This document shows, in pieces, positions 1 through 7,226 of a DNA stretch of 10,743 nucleotides. The notes beneath the pieces were generated by a model. That model had not been told where the DNA came from. It made no database searches and worked only from the letters and a program-made list of their open reading frames with translations. The DNA lies in contig CAMWQY010000065.1 in NCBI GenBank assembly GCA_947176355.1, forward strand, positions 1 through 10,743, in the 5' to 3' direction. The first letter of the stretch is position 1. The number at the start of each line of letters is the position of its first letter. Both the position numbers and the translations under genes were made by a program. Origin of the DNA: an uncultured Porphyromonadaceae bacterium (GTDB lineage: Bacteria > Bacteroidota > Bacteroidia > Bacteroidales > Muribaculaceae).

Positions 1-261
1 GTGGCTTTCCTTGAAGAAGTGCCAAGACATGCAAAATTCCACATTGGAGACACAATCGTCACAAGTGGATTCTCCACGACTTTCCCGGAAGGTATTGACA
101 TTGGAACCATAATGGGCAAAGTGAAAACGAGCGACGACACCTTCCTCATTCTCAAAGTCAGACTCGCATCTAATTTCAGATCGCTTGGAACTGTGAGAAT
201 AATTAAAGATTCACTAAAACAGGAACTTGACTCGCTCAATAGCATAGGGACTTACGATTGA
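1..261 (+). CDS. mreC: MreC, rod-shape-determining protein (C-terminal fragment)
   Basis: The reading frame is open from the window edge to a TGA stop, giving the last 86 residues of a protein whose start lies outside the window; the GTG at base 1 is an internal Val codon. The residues GDTIVTSGFSTTFPEGIDIG match the C-terminal beta-domain of MreC (typical shape: G-D-x-V-x-T-S-G-x-x-x-x-F-P-x-G-I-x-I-G). MreC is a bitopic inner-membrane protein whose periplasmic part scaffolds PBP2/RodA in the elongation complex. The next gene starts 16 bp downstream and is mreD, followed by mrdA and rodA, which is the classical order and supports the call strongly. Nothing can be said about the coiled coil or membrane helix, which are upstream of the window. 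Confidence 0.93.
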   Translation: MAFLEEVPRHAKFHIGDTIVTSGFSTTFPEGIDIGTIMGKVKTSDDTFLILKVRLASNFRSLGTVRIIKDSLKQELDSLNSIGTYD

Positions 262-277
262 ATAATTTAAGGATGAA

Positions 278-784
278 ATGAATAAAAGCGTTATCTCATA
301 CATATTGCTGTTTGTGATATTGGTGCTCGTACAGGCAGTCCTGTTCAACCATATCGTTCTATTCAATAGTGCGGTATGCTTGATTTTCATATATTTCCTT
401 ATTAAGCTTCCTCTCGATATCTCCCAAAATTTTCTGCTTACCCTCGGTTTTCTTCTTGGACTTAGTGTCGATGTCTTGTCAGACACACCAGGACTGAATG
501 CCCTTTGCTGCACAATATTAGCATCCCTGAAAAAGCCTGTATTCTATGCATACGAGCAGCATGATGATCAGAAGCGAAGCATTTCCCCTTCCATAGGGAC
601 AATGGGATTTTTCAACTTTAGCAAATATGTCTTTAGCCTTTCGGCTATCTATGCCTTACTTGCATTCTTTGTAGAGTTTGTCAACTTTATAGATGTGGTG
701 CAAATCCTGATAAAGGCCGGAACCAGCACTGCTTTCACTTTCATTGTTATTCTGGCCATAGACTCCCTAATCTATAAAAATTAA
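278..784 (+). CDS. mreD: MreD, rod-shape-determining membrane protein
   Basis: A 168-residue, strongly hydrophobic protein with about five or six membrane segments (approximately residues 6-24, 28-45, 52-68, 72-86, 116-136 and 143-163). The stretch around residues 58-75, with G61, D65 and G72, resembles the conserved G-x-x-x-D...G core of MreD. MreD is the integral membrane partner of MreC in the elongasome. Sequence conservation in this family is weak, so the call rests mainly on size, topology and position between mreC and mrdA. The ATG at 278 is preceded by AAGGA at 269-273, one of the few Shine-Dalgarno-like sites here; an earlier ATG at 273 runs into TGA two codons later, so it is not the start. 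The gene lies in an operon, with 16 bp to mreC and 5 bp to mrdA. Confidence 0.88.
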   Translation: MNKSVISYILLFVILVLVQAVLFNHIVLFNSAVCLIFIYFLIKLPLDISQNFLLTLGFLLGLSVDVLSDTPGLNALCCTILASLKKPVFYAYEQHDDQKRSISPSIGTMGFFNFSKYVFSLSAIYALLAFFVEFVNFIDVVQILIKAGTSTAFTFIVILAIDSLIYKN

Positions 785-789
785 TCCAC

Positions 790-2646
790 GTGGCAAAGGA
801 TTATTCGTTAGAAAAAAGAAAATTTGTGATCGGTGGGTTCATTACCGTCGTAGTCATAATATTCCTGATACAACTATTCAACCTTCAGGTCAGCGATGCT
901 ACCTATAAAGAAAATGCAGATTCCAACGCATTTTTCAGGAAGGTGCTTTATCCGTCGCGAGGTGTGATATACGACCGCAACGGAAAACTCGTCGTCTTAA
1001 ATCAGCCCGAATATGATGTGATGCTCATTCCAAAAGACCTTGGCAACGAGTTTGACACTATTGGACTTTGCAATGTGCTCAACATTACAAAAGAAGAACT
1101 TCTGAGCAAATGGGCTGATATGAAAAATCCACGTAAGAATCCCGGTTATTCAGCTTATACTCCTCAAAAATTGATGTCACATCTTTCTCAAGAGGATTAT
1201 GGTCGCCTTCAGGAAAAGCTATATCTTTTCCCCGGCTTCTACGTGCAGAAACGAAATGTGAGGGAATACGCCACTCACTCTGCAGCCAATGTGCTTGGAA
1301 ATATCAGAGAAGTAAATGCCAAGGATGTAGAAAACGACCGATATTACCGTAGAGGAGACTATACTGGCGACCTTGGTGTAGAGAAAAGCTATGAGCCATA
1401 TCTACGCGGAATAAAAGGAGAGGAAATCCTCATGAAAGATGCACTTGGAAGAATCAAGGGAAAATATGAGGATGGCATTCACGACGTAATTCCTGTAGCC
1501 GGGAGGGATCTCACCCTGAGCATTGACATTGACCTTCAGGAATATGGAGAAAAACTTATGCAAGGAAAAATCGGAGCCATAGTGGCTATCGAACCTCAGA
1601 CCGGTGAAATACTATGCATGGTGTCGGCTCCCACCTACGATCCGTCTCTGCTTGTAGGCTCAGGACGCGGGAAAAACTATGCATCGCTTGTCTCAAACCG
1701 ATTAAAGCCTCTCTATGACCGTGCTCTCCAAGGAATGTACCCTCCGGGATCAACCTTCAAACCCACTCAAGGACTAATATTCCTTCAGGAAGGCACCATA
1801 ACGCCTTCCACAGCCTATCCATGCTATCACGGATACGTCAATGGTATTCGCGTAGGATGCCATGCACATGGGTCTCCACTTCCTCTTAAGCCGGCAATCG
1901 CCACTTCCTGCAATGCTTATTTTTGTTGGGGATTGAAAAATTTCATAGACAAAAAGGGAAGCACACCTTCAGCACAATTGGAAAAATGGAAAAACTATAT
2001 GGTTGAGATGGGGTATGGATATCGTCTTGGAGTAGACCTTCCTTCAGAAAGCCGTGGATTCATTCCTAATCCTGACTATTACAGCAATTCTTTCAGAGGC
2101 AGCAACTGGCGGGCTAATTCCATTATTTCCATTTCTATCGGTCAGGGAGAAGTGCTTGCTACTCCACTGCAGATTTCTAATCTCGCTGCCACTATCGCTA
2201 ATAGAGGTTGGTTTATTACCCCTCATGTAGTCAAAGAAATCAGTGATACCGTTATTGATTCAAAATACCGAGAGAAAAGGAAACCATCTATCAAGAAAGA
2301 ATATTATGAGCAAATAGCAGAAGGCATGAGAATGGCTGTGCTTGGTGGCACCTGTCGGCTTGCCAATCTACCCGGACTCGATGTCTGCGGAAAGACAGGT
2401 ACTGCTCAGAATCCACGGGGTAAAGACCACTCTGTGTTTATGGGTTTTGCCCCAATGAACAATCCAAAGATTGCTGTCGCAGTATATGTTGAAAATGCCG
2501 GTTTTGGAGCCACATACGGTGTGCCGATCGGCAGCTTGATAATAGAGAAGTATCTCAAGGGTTCCATAGCCCCGGAAAGAAAATATCTTGAAGAAAGAAT
2601 GTTGAACGCTAATACTATCATTTCAAGTGGAGTCAAAGAACATTGA
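790..2646 (+). CDS. mrdA: Penicillin-binding protein 2 (elongasome transpeptidase)
   Basis: A 618-residue class B penicillin-binding protein that cross-links peptidoglycan during side-wall elongation, working with RodA. One N-terminal membrane anchor spans about residues 12-31. The pedestal domain begins near YPSRGVIYDRNG (residues 54-65). The transpeptidase domain carries all three catalytic motifs: S321-T-F-K324 (nucleophile Ser321), S373-C-N375 and K535-T-G-T. Length is in the usual range for PBP2. A Cys/His cluster (C345, C357, H358, H360, C374) sits between the first two motifs; E. coli PBP2 is known to bind Zn in this part of the fold, so a metal site here is a reasonable inference. The start is GTG at 790, 5 bp after mreD; no in-frame ATG occurs before the pedestal, and the membrane anchor requires this start. 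The 3' end overlaps rodA by 20 bp. Confidence 0.97.
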   Translation: MAKDYSLEKRKFVIGGFITVVVIIFLIQLFNLQVSDATYKENADSNAFFRKVLYPSRGVIYDRNGKLVVLNQPEYDVMLIPKDLGNEFDTIGLCNVLNITKEELLSKWADMKNPRKNPGYSAYTPQKLMSHLSQEDYGRLQEKLYLFPGFYVQKRNVREYATHSAANVLGNIREVNAKDVENDRYYRRGDYTGDLGVEKSYEPYLRGIKGEEILMKDALGRIKGKYEDGIHDVIPVAGRDLTLSIDIDLQEYGEKLMQGKIGAIVAIEPQTGEILCMVSAPTYDPSLLVGSGRGKNYASLVSNRLKPLYDRALQGMYPPGSTFKPTQGLIFLQEGTITPSTAYPCYHGYVNGIRVGCHAHGSPLPLKPAIATSCNAYFCWGLKNFIDKKGSTPSAQLEKWKNYMVEMGYGYRLGVDLPSESRGFIPNPDYYSNSFRGSNWRANSIISISIGQGEVLATPLQISNLAATIANRGWFITPHVVKEISDTVIDSKYREKRKPSIKKEYYEQIAEGMRMAVLGGTCRLANLPGLDVCGKTGTAQNPRGKDHSVFMGFAPMNNPKIAVAVYVENAGFGATYGVPIGSLIIEKYLKGSIAPERKYLEERMLNANTIISSGVKEH

Positions 2647-4096
2647 TGCCAATACGTCGGTATTCCGCTGGCTTGATTGGCCTACGATCATAATTTATCT
2701 CATCCTTGTCGTCGCCGGCGCGATAAGCATATATGCAGCAAGCTATGACTTCGACCGTGCGAGCATGTTCGACTTTAATGAGTTTTCAGGGAAACAATTT
2801 CTCTGGATCGGACTCTCTATCATCATCGGATGTGCCATCTTGCTTTTCGATTATAGAATCTACGAGACATACGCTTATCCGGTCTATATAGTTGTGCTTC
2901 TCATAATGGTGGTGACTATCTTTGTCGCGCCGGATATCAAAGGATCTCGATCATGGCTTGTGCTTGGACCCGTCAGCCTCCAACCTGCAGAGTTCGGCAA
3001 GTTTGCGACAGCTCTGGCTCTTGCAAAACTCTTCAATTCCTATAATTTCACTTTAAATCAGAAGATAAGCAACTATTTCAGGGCACTCATCATCATTTTC
3101 ATACCGGTAACCCTGATTCTACTGCAACATGAGACAGGGTCAGCACTCGTCTACATCTCTCTTTTCTTCGTCCTTTATCGTGAAGGTATGAGCGGATTGG
3201 TACTTTTCTCAGCTGTCTGCGCCATCACTTATTTCGTAGTAGCGGTGAAGTTTGTAGAGCCTCTTCTCTTAGGAATCCCAATCGGTGAATTCACCGTATT
3301 CTGTATGATAATAGCTGTCTTCTGCTGCATGCTTCTCTTCTATTGTAAAGATGCCATCATCTCAAGAAATGTTCTTATAGGATTCACGGGAAGCGGTCTT
3401 ATAGTGACAGCCCTTACACTGTCAGGAATCAATGTTCCAGGCACATGGTATTTCATAGGAATTATAGTTGCAGCCCTCATTTATGTCTCAATTGCAATGT
3501 ATCGCCATCAGATAGAGCGATATGTAGTGACCATAATTTTCGCAGCTGCCTCAGTAATGTTTCTATTCTCTGTCAACTACGTGTTCGGTCATGTCCTCGA
3601 ACCTCATCAGCAGATGCGTATCAAGGTGGCTCTCGGCATTGTCGATGACCCACGTGGTGTCGGCTATAATGTAAATCAATCAAAGATAGCGATTGGATCA
3701 GGCGGTATGACAGGAAAAGGATTCCTAAACGGCACTCAGACAAAACTCAAATATGTGCCTGAACAGCACACCGACTTCATTTTTTGCACTATCGGAGAAG
3801 AAGAAGGATTCGCCGGAAGCAGTGCGGTTCTAATTGCGTTCCTCGCACTTATCTTGCGGGTTATCCATATAGCAGAACGCCAACGCACTCCATTCGGAAG
3901 AGTTTATGCATATTGTGTGGTATCCTATCTTATATTCCATATTTTTATAAATATAGGTATGGTGATAGGATTATGCCCCGTCATAGGTATCCCGCTTCCA
4001 TTCTTCAGTTACGGAGGATCAGCTCTCTGGAGTTTTACTATCCTTCTCTTTATTCTTCTTAGGATAGATGCTTCGAGAAAAGAAAGAAGAGACTGA
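2627..4096 (+). CDS. rodA: RodA, SEDS peptidoglycan glycosyltransferase
   Basis: A 489-residue polytopic SEDS protein that polymerises lipid II into glycan strands together with PBP2. Visible family motifs are GSRSWLVLGP...QPAEF (residues 106-123), DPRGVGYN (341-348), the loop PEQHTDFIF (378-386) with D383 matching the catalytic Asp of RodA/FtsW, GEEEGF (390-395), and the terminal PFFSYGGSA (458-466). It is about 120 residues longer than E. coli RodA (around 370). The extra length lies mostly at residues about 205-300 and adds hydrophobic segments; I believe this is common in Bacteroidota RodA. The GTG start at 2627 lies inside the mrdA 3' end (20 bp overlap). The ATG at 2646, which overlaps the mrdA stop, is in the wrong frame, and the next in-frame ATG (codon 47) would delete the first helix. 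The last 25 codons overlap the convergent DoxX gene. Confidence 0.96.
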   Translation: MESKNIDANTSVFRWLDWPTIIIYLILVVAGAISIYAASYDFDRASMFDFNEFSGKQFLWIGLSIIIGCAILLFDYRIYETYAYPVYIVVLLIMVVTIFVAPDIKGSRSWLVLGPVSLQPAEFGKFATALALAKLFNSYNFTLNQKISNYFRALIIIFIPVTLILLQHETGSALVYISLFFVLYREGMSGLVLFSAVCAITYFVVAVKFVEPLLLGIPIGEFTVFCMIIAVFCCMLLFYCKDAIISRNVLIGFTGSGLIVTALTLSGINVPGTWYFIGIIVAALIYVSIAMYRHQIERYVVTIIFAAASVMFLFSVNYVFGHVLEPHQQMRIKVALGIVDDPRGVGYNVNQSKIAIGSGGMTGKGFLNGTQTKLKYVPEQHTDFIFCTIGEEEGFAGSSAVLIAFLALILRVIHIAERQRTPFGRVYAYCVVSYLIFHIFINIGMVIGLCPVIGIPLPFFSYGGSALWSFTILLFILLRIDASRKERRD

Positions 4097-5500
4097 CCAT
4101 TTATTGCGCAAAGTAGAGATTAGCCATAGAAATGCAAGAATTGACACTAATATGAGAGAAAGGTCGGCAATTGCTTCTTTTCCACTCATAGTCAATCCGA
4201 TTGGATACGTTGCTATTTCTCCCGAATCATCATCGTCATCATTGAGTCTTAATGCACTCAATGATGATTTCCATTTTATTATACCCTCTTCAAGACTTAC
4301 AAGAGCGGGATTTCCTCTTACGAGCTCCTTTATGGATGTATCTTCAGCCGTATATATCTGATATTGTCCCGACGACAAGTCACGCCATTCCTCAATAGCC
4401 TCCGGATTACCTGCCACTACAGCAAAGAATTCTGTATCGTGAGCCTTTGCCATATCATAAAGCAGATTGATTTTCCAACTTGAAGCCATCGATAATTCAT
4501 TAATATCCGGCACAAGAAGTATCAACTGCCGTTCATATCCGCTCAGCATGTCAGTGACATCCTCCTCTCCATCTTCACTCCATATCCTGAAATCTGCCTG
4601 AACTTCATCAGCGTCAACATGAGCACGTTCATTCCTGACAAATTCCTTCTCTTCTCTTCTGACAAACTTCCATCCTTCCGATTCATCAGGCAATTCATCA
4701 TCTTCACCTACCTTACGAATCTCACCGTCTTTCTCATATACAAATTCATAACGCGGTAAATATTCAGCTTCATCGTCTTGTGCAAGCAGACGTGTTCCTA
4801 CCTTGTAGGGACGGAAATCAATCATCGGTTGCTGCCAATATCCTATATAGCCTACAATTACTATATACGCAGCCATCGCTACGGTTGCGATCCACTGAAA
4901 GTAGGGGGATATAAGACTTTTCACTGAAGAATTAAACTTAAGAAGCCATATTACAGCTATAGAGATTAAGCAATTCTTAATAAAGGATGACCAATTTGAG
5001 ATAATAAGGAAATCACCGAAACACCCACAGTCTGCCACAGGATCTGATATGGCTATCCAAAGTGTCAACGGCAACATGACAAGCATGAAAAGAGCTCCGG
5101 TAATCGGAGCCGCCTTGCGGTAGCACCCCAACAACAATGAAACTCCTACAATGAACTCAATAGAAAACAGTATAAACGCCAAAGCAAGCACAGTATTTCC
5201 CCAGTCTACTATTGGAATATGCATTGCTTCGAGATATTCCATCATCTTATAATAAGTTCCCCATGGATCTATAGCCTTTGACAAGCCGGAAGCGACGAAG
5301 ACACCTCCAACGACTAATCTCATCAACCAAGTCAATATCAAAATTGACTTAGGATAACGATTAAGCCAAGGAGAAGCTTTTCGCAACGCCCATGAATCAT
5401 CAAGCCAATCGCCAAAACGATCAAACTTCTTCTCTATCCCTAAAGGAGTCTTTCTCCCCCCGACATCCTTCTTCCCTACTTCCTTATTTGAATTTTGCAT
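4019..5500 (-). CDS. DoxX/MauE-like membrane protein with thioredoxin-like region
   Basis: A 493-residue protein. A charged N-terminus (1-50) is followed by a membrane domain with helices at about 53-75, 101-121, 130-150, 173-188 and 202-222. The G-x-F-x-x-S-G-L-S-K pattern (residues 65-74) and DCGCFGD (157-163; C158, C160) are typical of DoxX/MauE-like proteins. A very acidic, presumably periplasmic region (about 225-325) leads into an alpha/beta stretch (about 322-415) that resembles a thioredoxin/TlpA fold but lacks CxxC; the only Cys residues are C126, C158, C160 and C177. A D-rich run (421-425) precedes a last helix (about 445-463) and a Lys-rich tail. A redox or envelope-maintenance role is only an inference. 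The ATG overlaps the DUF1599 stop (TAATG), so translation is probably coupled. The 3' end overlaps rodA by 78 bp. From memory, related Bacteroides proteins sit beside DUF1599 and tpiA; tpiA is not seen here. Confidence 0.85.
   Translation of the reverse strand: MQNSNKEVGKKDVGGRKTPLGIEKKFDRFGDWLDDSWALRKASPWLNRYPKSILILTWLMRLVVGGVFVASGLSKAIDPWGTYYKMMEYLEAMHIPIVDWGNTVLALAFILFSIEFIVGVSLLLGCYRKAAPITGALFMLVMLPLTLWIAISDPVADCGCFGDFLIISNWSSFIKNCLISIAVIWLLKFNSSVKSLISPYFQWIATVAMAAYIVIVGYIGYWQQPMIDFRPYKVGTRLLAQDDEAEYLPRYEFVYEKDGEIRKVGEDDELPDESEGWKFVRREEKEFVRNERAHVDADEVQADFRIWSEDGEEDVTDMLSGYERQLILLVPDINELSMASSWKINLLYDMAKAHDTEFFAVVAGNPEAIEEWRDLSSGQYQIYTAEDTSIKELVRGNPALVSLEEGIIKWKSSLSALRLNDDDDDSGEIATYPIGLTMSGKEAIADLSLILVSILAFLWLISTLRNKWSVSSFFSRSIYPKKNKEKDSKTPES
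4236..4267. repeat. 12-bp perfect inverted repeat inside the DoxX-like gene
   Basis: TCATCATTGAGT (4236-4247) and ACTCAATGATGA (4256-4267) are exact reverse complements separated by 8 bases, so either strand's RNA could form a stable hairpin. It lies 140 bp past the rodA stop, and on the + strand the following bases are moderately T-rich (TTTCCATTTTATT), so it might stop read-through from the mre operon. On the - strand it encodes the linker between the thioredoxin-like region and the Asp run (about codons 412-422). The structure is seen directly; any function is inferred. Confidence 0.5.
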
Positions 5501-6048
5501 TATGCACTGTAATCTGGATCCGTTTTGATTAAGGCAAAAAGTGCATAATTGATCATGTCCATATAGTTAGCATCTATGCCTTCGCTGACTATAGTCTTAC
5601 CATCATGACCCTCTATCTCTTTTGTGCGCATCAGCTTTTGAAGAATGATATCAGTAAAACTGCTCACACGCATGTGGCGCCATGCCTCATCATAGTCATG
5701 ATTTTTATTCTCCATCAGGCGAGTGGCGCCATTGAGTTTCTCATCATATAGACGCATACACTCTGCAGGCTCAAGATTTTCACCCGGACCGAGATCAAGC
5801 TGGATAAGAGCCATGACACAATAATTGACAATACCTATGAATTCCGGACGTATACCTTCATTCACAAGGGCCACTCCCTTTTCTTCAATACTGCGTATTC
5901 GCATTGCTTTTATCATTATTTGATCGGTCAGGCTCATTGGACGCATGATGCGCCATGAAGTGCCGTAATCCATCAGTTTCTTCTCAAACAAATCGCGGCA
6001 TTCTTGCTTCGCGATTGCAAATTCTTTCGCAGTATTGTGCTCTTTCAT
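5500..6048 (-). CDS. DUF1599 (Nmad1-type) protein with two tandem copies of the domain
   Basis: A 182-residue soluble, mostly helical protein. It consists of two repeats, about residues 13-86 and 103-177, that align by eye. Shared positions are D27-Y28 with D118-Y119; S-W-R (31-33) with A-W-R (122-124); M34/35-R with M126-R127; T41-D42 with T132-D133; K47-A-M-R with K138-L-M-R; E64-G-I with E156-G-I; and N75-Y76 with N167-Y168. This matches the family I know as DUF1599, renamed nucleotide modification associated domain 1; the biochemical activity is not established, and a nucleotide-related role is only suggested by that name. It is the first gene of a two-gene unit, sharing one base with the start of the DoxX-like gene. 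ATG at 6048 follows a short leader from a candidate promoter; an ATG 10 bp upstream is out of frame. Confidence 0.85.
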   Translation of the reverse strand: MKEHNTAKEFAIAKQECRDLFEKKLMDYGTSWRIMRPMSLTDQIMIKAMRIRSIEEKGVALVNEGIRPEFIGIVNYCVMALIQLDLGPGENLEPAECMRLYDEKLNGATRLMENKNHDYDEAWRHMRVSSFTDIILQKLMRTKEIEGHDGKTIVSEGIDANYMDMINYALFALIKTDPDYSA

Positions 6049-6071
6049 ACGTGTTCATATATTTTATTTTA

Positions 6072-6079
6072 CAAATTTA
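6072..6079 (-). promoter_or_regulatory. Candidate -7 element for the DUF1599/DoxX unit
   Basis: The - strand reads TAAATTTG, an exact match to the Bacteroidota -7 consensus TAnnTTTG. Transcription would begin around 6066, leaving a leader of roughly 15-20 nt before the ATG at 6048. No clear TTTG -33 element stands about 20 bp upstream, so the call rests on the -7 match and its position. Confidence 0.42.
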
Positions 6080-6105
6080 GCAAAAAAAGCTTGAATAAGG
6101 GGCAT

Positions 6106-6116
6106 ATCTCAGAGAT
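6106..6116. repeat. Small palindrome between divergent promoters (possible operator)
   Basis: ATCTC-A-GAGAT is a perfect 5+1+5 palindrome lying between the two divergent -7 elements, overlapping where the upstream part of the aguA promoter would fall. That position would suit a dimeric regulator, but no regulator gene is visible and an 11-bp palindrome can occur by chance in such AT-rich DNA. Confidence 0.25.
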
Positions 6117-6122
6117 TTTTTA

Positions 6123-6130
6123 TAATTTTG
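6123..6130 (+). promoter_or_regulatory. Candidate -7 element for the aguA operon
   Basis: TAATTTTG matches TAnnTTTG exactly. Initiation would fall near 6136, giving a leader of about 35 nt that is very A-rich just before the aguA ATG, as is usual in Bacteroidota. No convincing TTTG is seen about 20 bp upstream. It would drive aguA, aguB, the hydrolase and the Mur-like ligase, since no other intergenic gap before 10522 exceeds 36 bp. Confidence 0.45.
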
Positions 6131-6171
6131 TATTATTAAAAGCCTTGTAGGTTAAAAAAACATTATAAAAA

Positions 6172-7206
6172 ATGTCAGATATAAGATTCATACCCGAGTG
6201 GGAACCTATAGAATACATCCTCCTCGCACTTCCAAATAAAGACACAGACTGGGATTATATTCTCCAGGAAGCCATCCAACAATACCAAAGACTCGTTAAG
6301 GCAATCACTGATGAAGGAATCAAGGTCGCCCTCCTTTGCCACGATGTAGGCGAGGCTATGGAAATAATGCAAGAATCTGATCAAGCATTGATTACATATA
6401 TCCCGATGGATTATAACGACACTTGGACACGTGATTATGGCTTGATTACCGTCATGAGAAACGAACGTCTACGTGCTCTTGATTTTGGATTTAATGCATG
6501 GGGGCTTAAATTTGCAGCTGACAAGGATAATCTTGTAAATCTCAACCTCGAGAAAAAAGGACTTATCCAACCACTCACCTATCGAAATGAGCGAGATTTC
6601 ATCCTTGAAGGAGGATCCGTTGAGACTGACGGCAAAGGAACGATACTGACTACGTCAAAATGCCTTCAGAGTCCTAACCGGAATGGAGGAAAGACAAAGG
6701 CTGAACTTAACAAAGAACTCCACGGCCGTCTGGGTGCCGACCACGTGCTTTGGCTCGACCATGGCGCTCTCGAAGGCGACGACACCGACTCTCACATTGA
6801 CACTCTTGCGCGTCTTGCTCCGGATGACACTATAGTATTCACAGGAACAAAGAATTTCGATGATCCTCAATTTGAATCTCTACTTGCAATGCGAGCTCAG
6901 CTGACTCTCTTCCGCACATCTGAAGGATATCCGTATAATCTTGTAGAGCTCCCGCTACCGGATCCTGTGCTCGATGAAGACGGCAATCGCCTTCCGGCTA
7001 CATACGCAAACTATCTTGTGGCAAACGGAGTCATCTTTATGCCGACATATTCCCAGCCGGACAAGGATGAACTCGCTATGCGAAGCATAAAGATTGCTTA
7101 TCCTACCCATAAAGTAGTGGGCGTAGACTGCCGCACACTTCTACGTCAACACGGCTCTCTCCATTGCGCAACGATGCAAATTCCGACAGGTATTCTCAAA
7201 CTTTGA
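6172..7206 (+). CDS. aguA: Agmatine deiminase (agmatine to N-carbamoylputrescine + NH3)
   Basis: A 344-residue cytoplasmic enzyme of the agmatine deiminase / Porphyromonas peptidylarginine deiminase family (guanidino-group-modifying fold). Conserved sites are all present: W85-T-R-D88 in the substrate loop, E146-G-G-S149 followed by D153-G-K-G-T, H208-I-D210, and the terminal GSLHC motif with C332 as the expected catalytic Cys. There is no signal peptide or C-terminal sorting domain, which argues against the secreted peptidylarginine deiminase branch. It hydrolyses agmatine in the ADC/agmatine route to putrescine. Its partner aguB follows after 20 bp, which makes the substrate assignment firm. 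The ATG at 6172 sits after an A-rich leader and a candidate promoter. An arginine decarboxylase to supply agmatine must lie elsewhere. Length is slightly below the roughly 365 of plant and Pseudomonas enzymes. Confidence 0.95.
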   Translation: MSDIRFIPEWEPIEYILLALPNKDTDWDYILQEAIQQYQRLVKAITDEGIKVALLCHDVGEAMEIMQESDQALITYIPMDYNDTWTRDYGLITVMRNERLRALDFGFNAWGLKFAADKDNLVNLNLEKKGLIQPLTYRNERDFILEGGSVETDGKGTILTTSKCLQSPNRNGGKTKAELNKELHGRLGADHVLWLDHGALEGDDTDSHIDTLARLAPDDTIVFTGTKNFDDPQFESLLAMRAQLTLFRTSEGYPYNLVELPLPDPVLDEDGNRLPATYANYLVANGVIFMPTYSQPDKDELAMRSIKIAYPTHKVVGVDCRTLLRQHGSLHCATMQIPTGILKL

Positions 7207-7226
7207 CAAACCCACAACATACGACT

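Noticed and set aside
214..513. Open frame of 99 codons on the - strand
   Set aside because: It is antisense across the mreC/mreD junction, and both of those genes fit the operon order.
2646..2648. ATG overlapping the mrdA stop (TGATG) as the rodA start
   Set aside because: It is in a different frame from the rodA motifs; GTG at 2627 is in frame and keeps the first helix.
4220..4240. Trinucleotide run encoding five Asp residues, considered as a phase-variable tract
   Set aside because: GAT and GAC codons are mixed, and changes by triplets would not shift the frame, so it is probably just an acidic linker.
4068..4361. Open + strand frame of 97 codons just after rodA
   Set aside because: It lies opposite the 3' part of the DoxX-like gene, starts inside rodA and is low-complexity (a Ser run opposite the Asp run).
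5497..5506. GCATTATGCA at the DUF1599/DoxX junction, similar to the repeat unit near 10521
   Set aside because: It is a single short coding match with no flanking repeat structure, so chance is the simplest reading.
7164..7226. Upstream TTG start for aguB
   Set aside because: It would overlap aguA by 43 bp and add 21 polar residues absent from the family; the ATG at 7227 places the nitrilase fold correctly.
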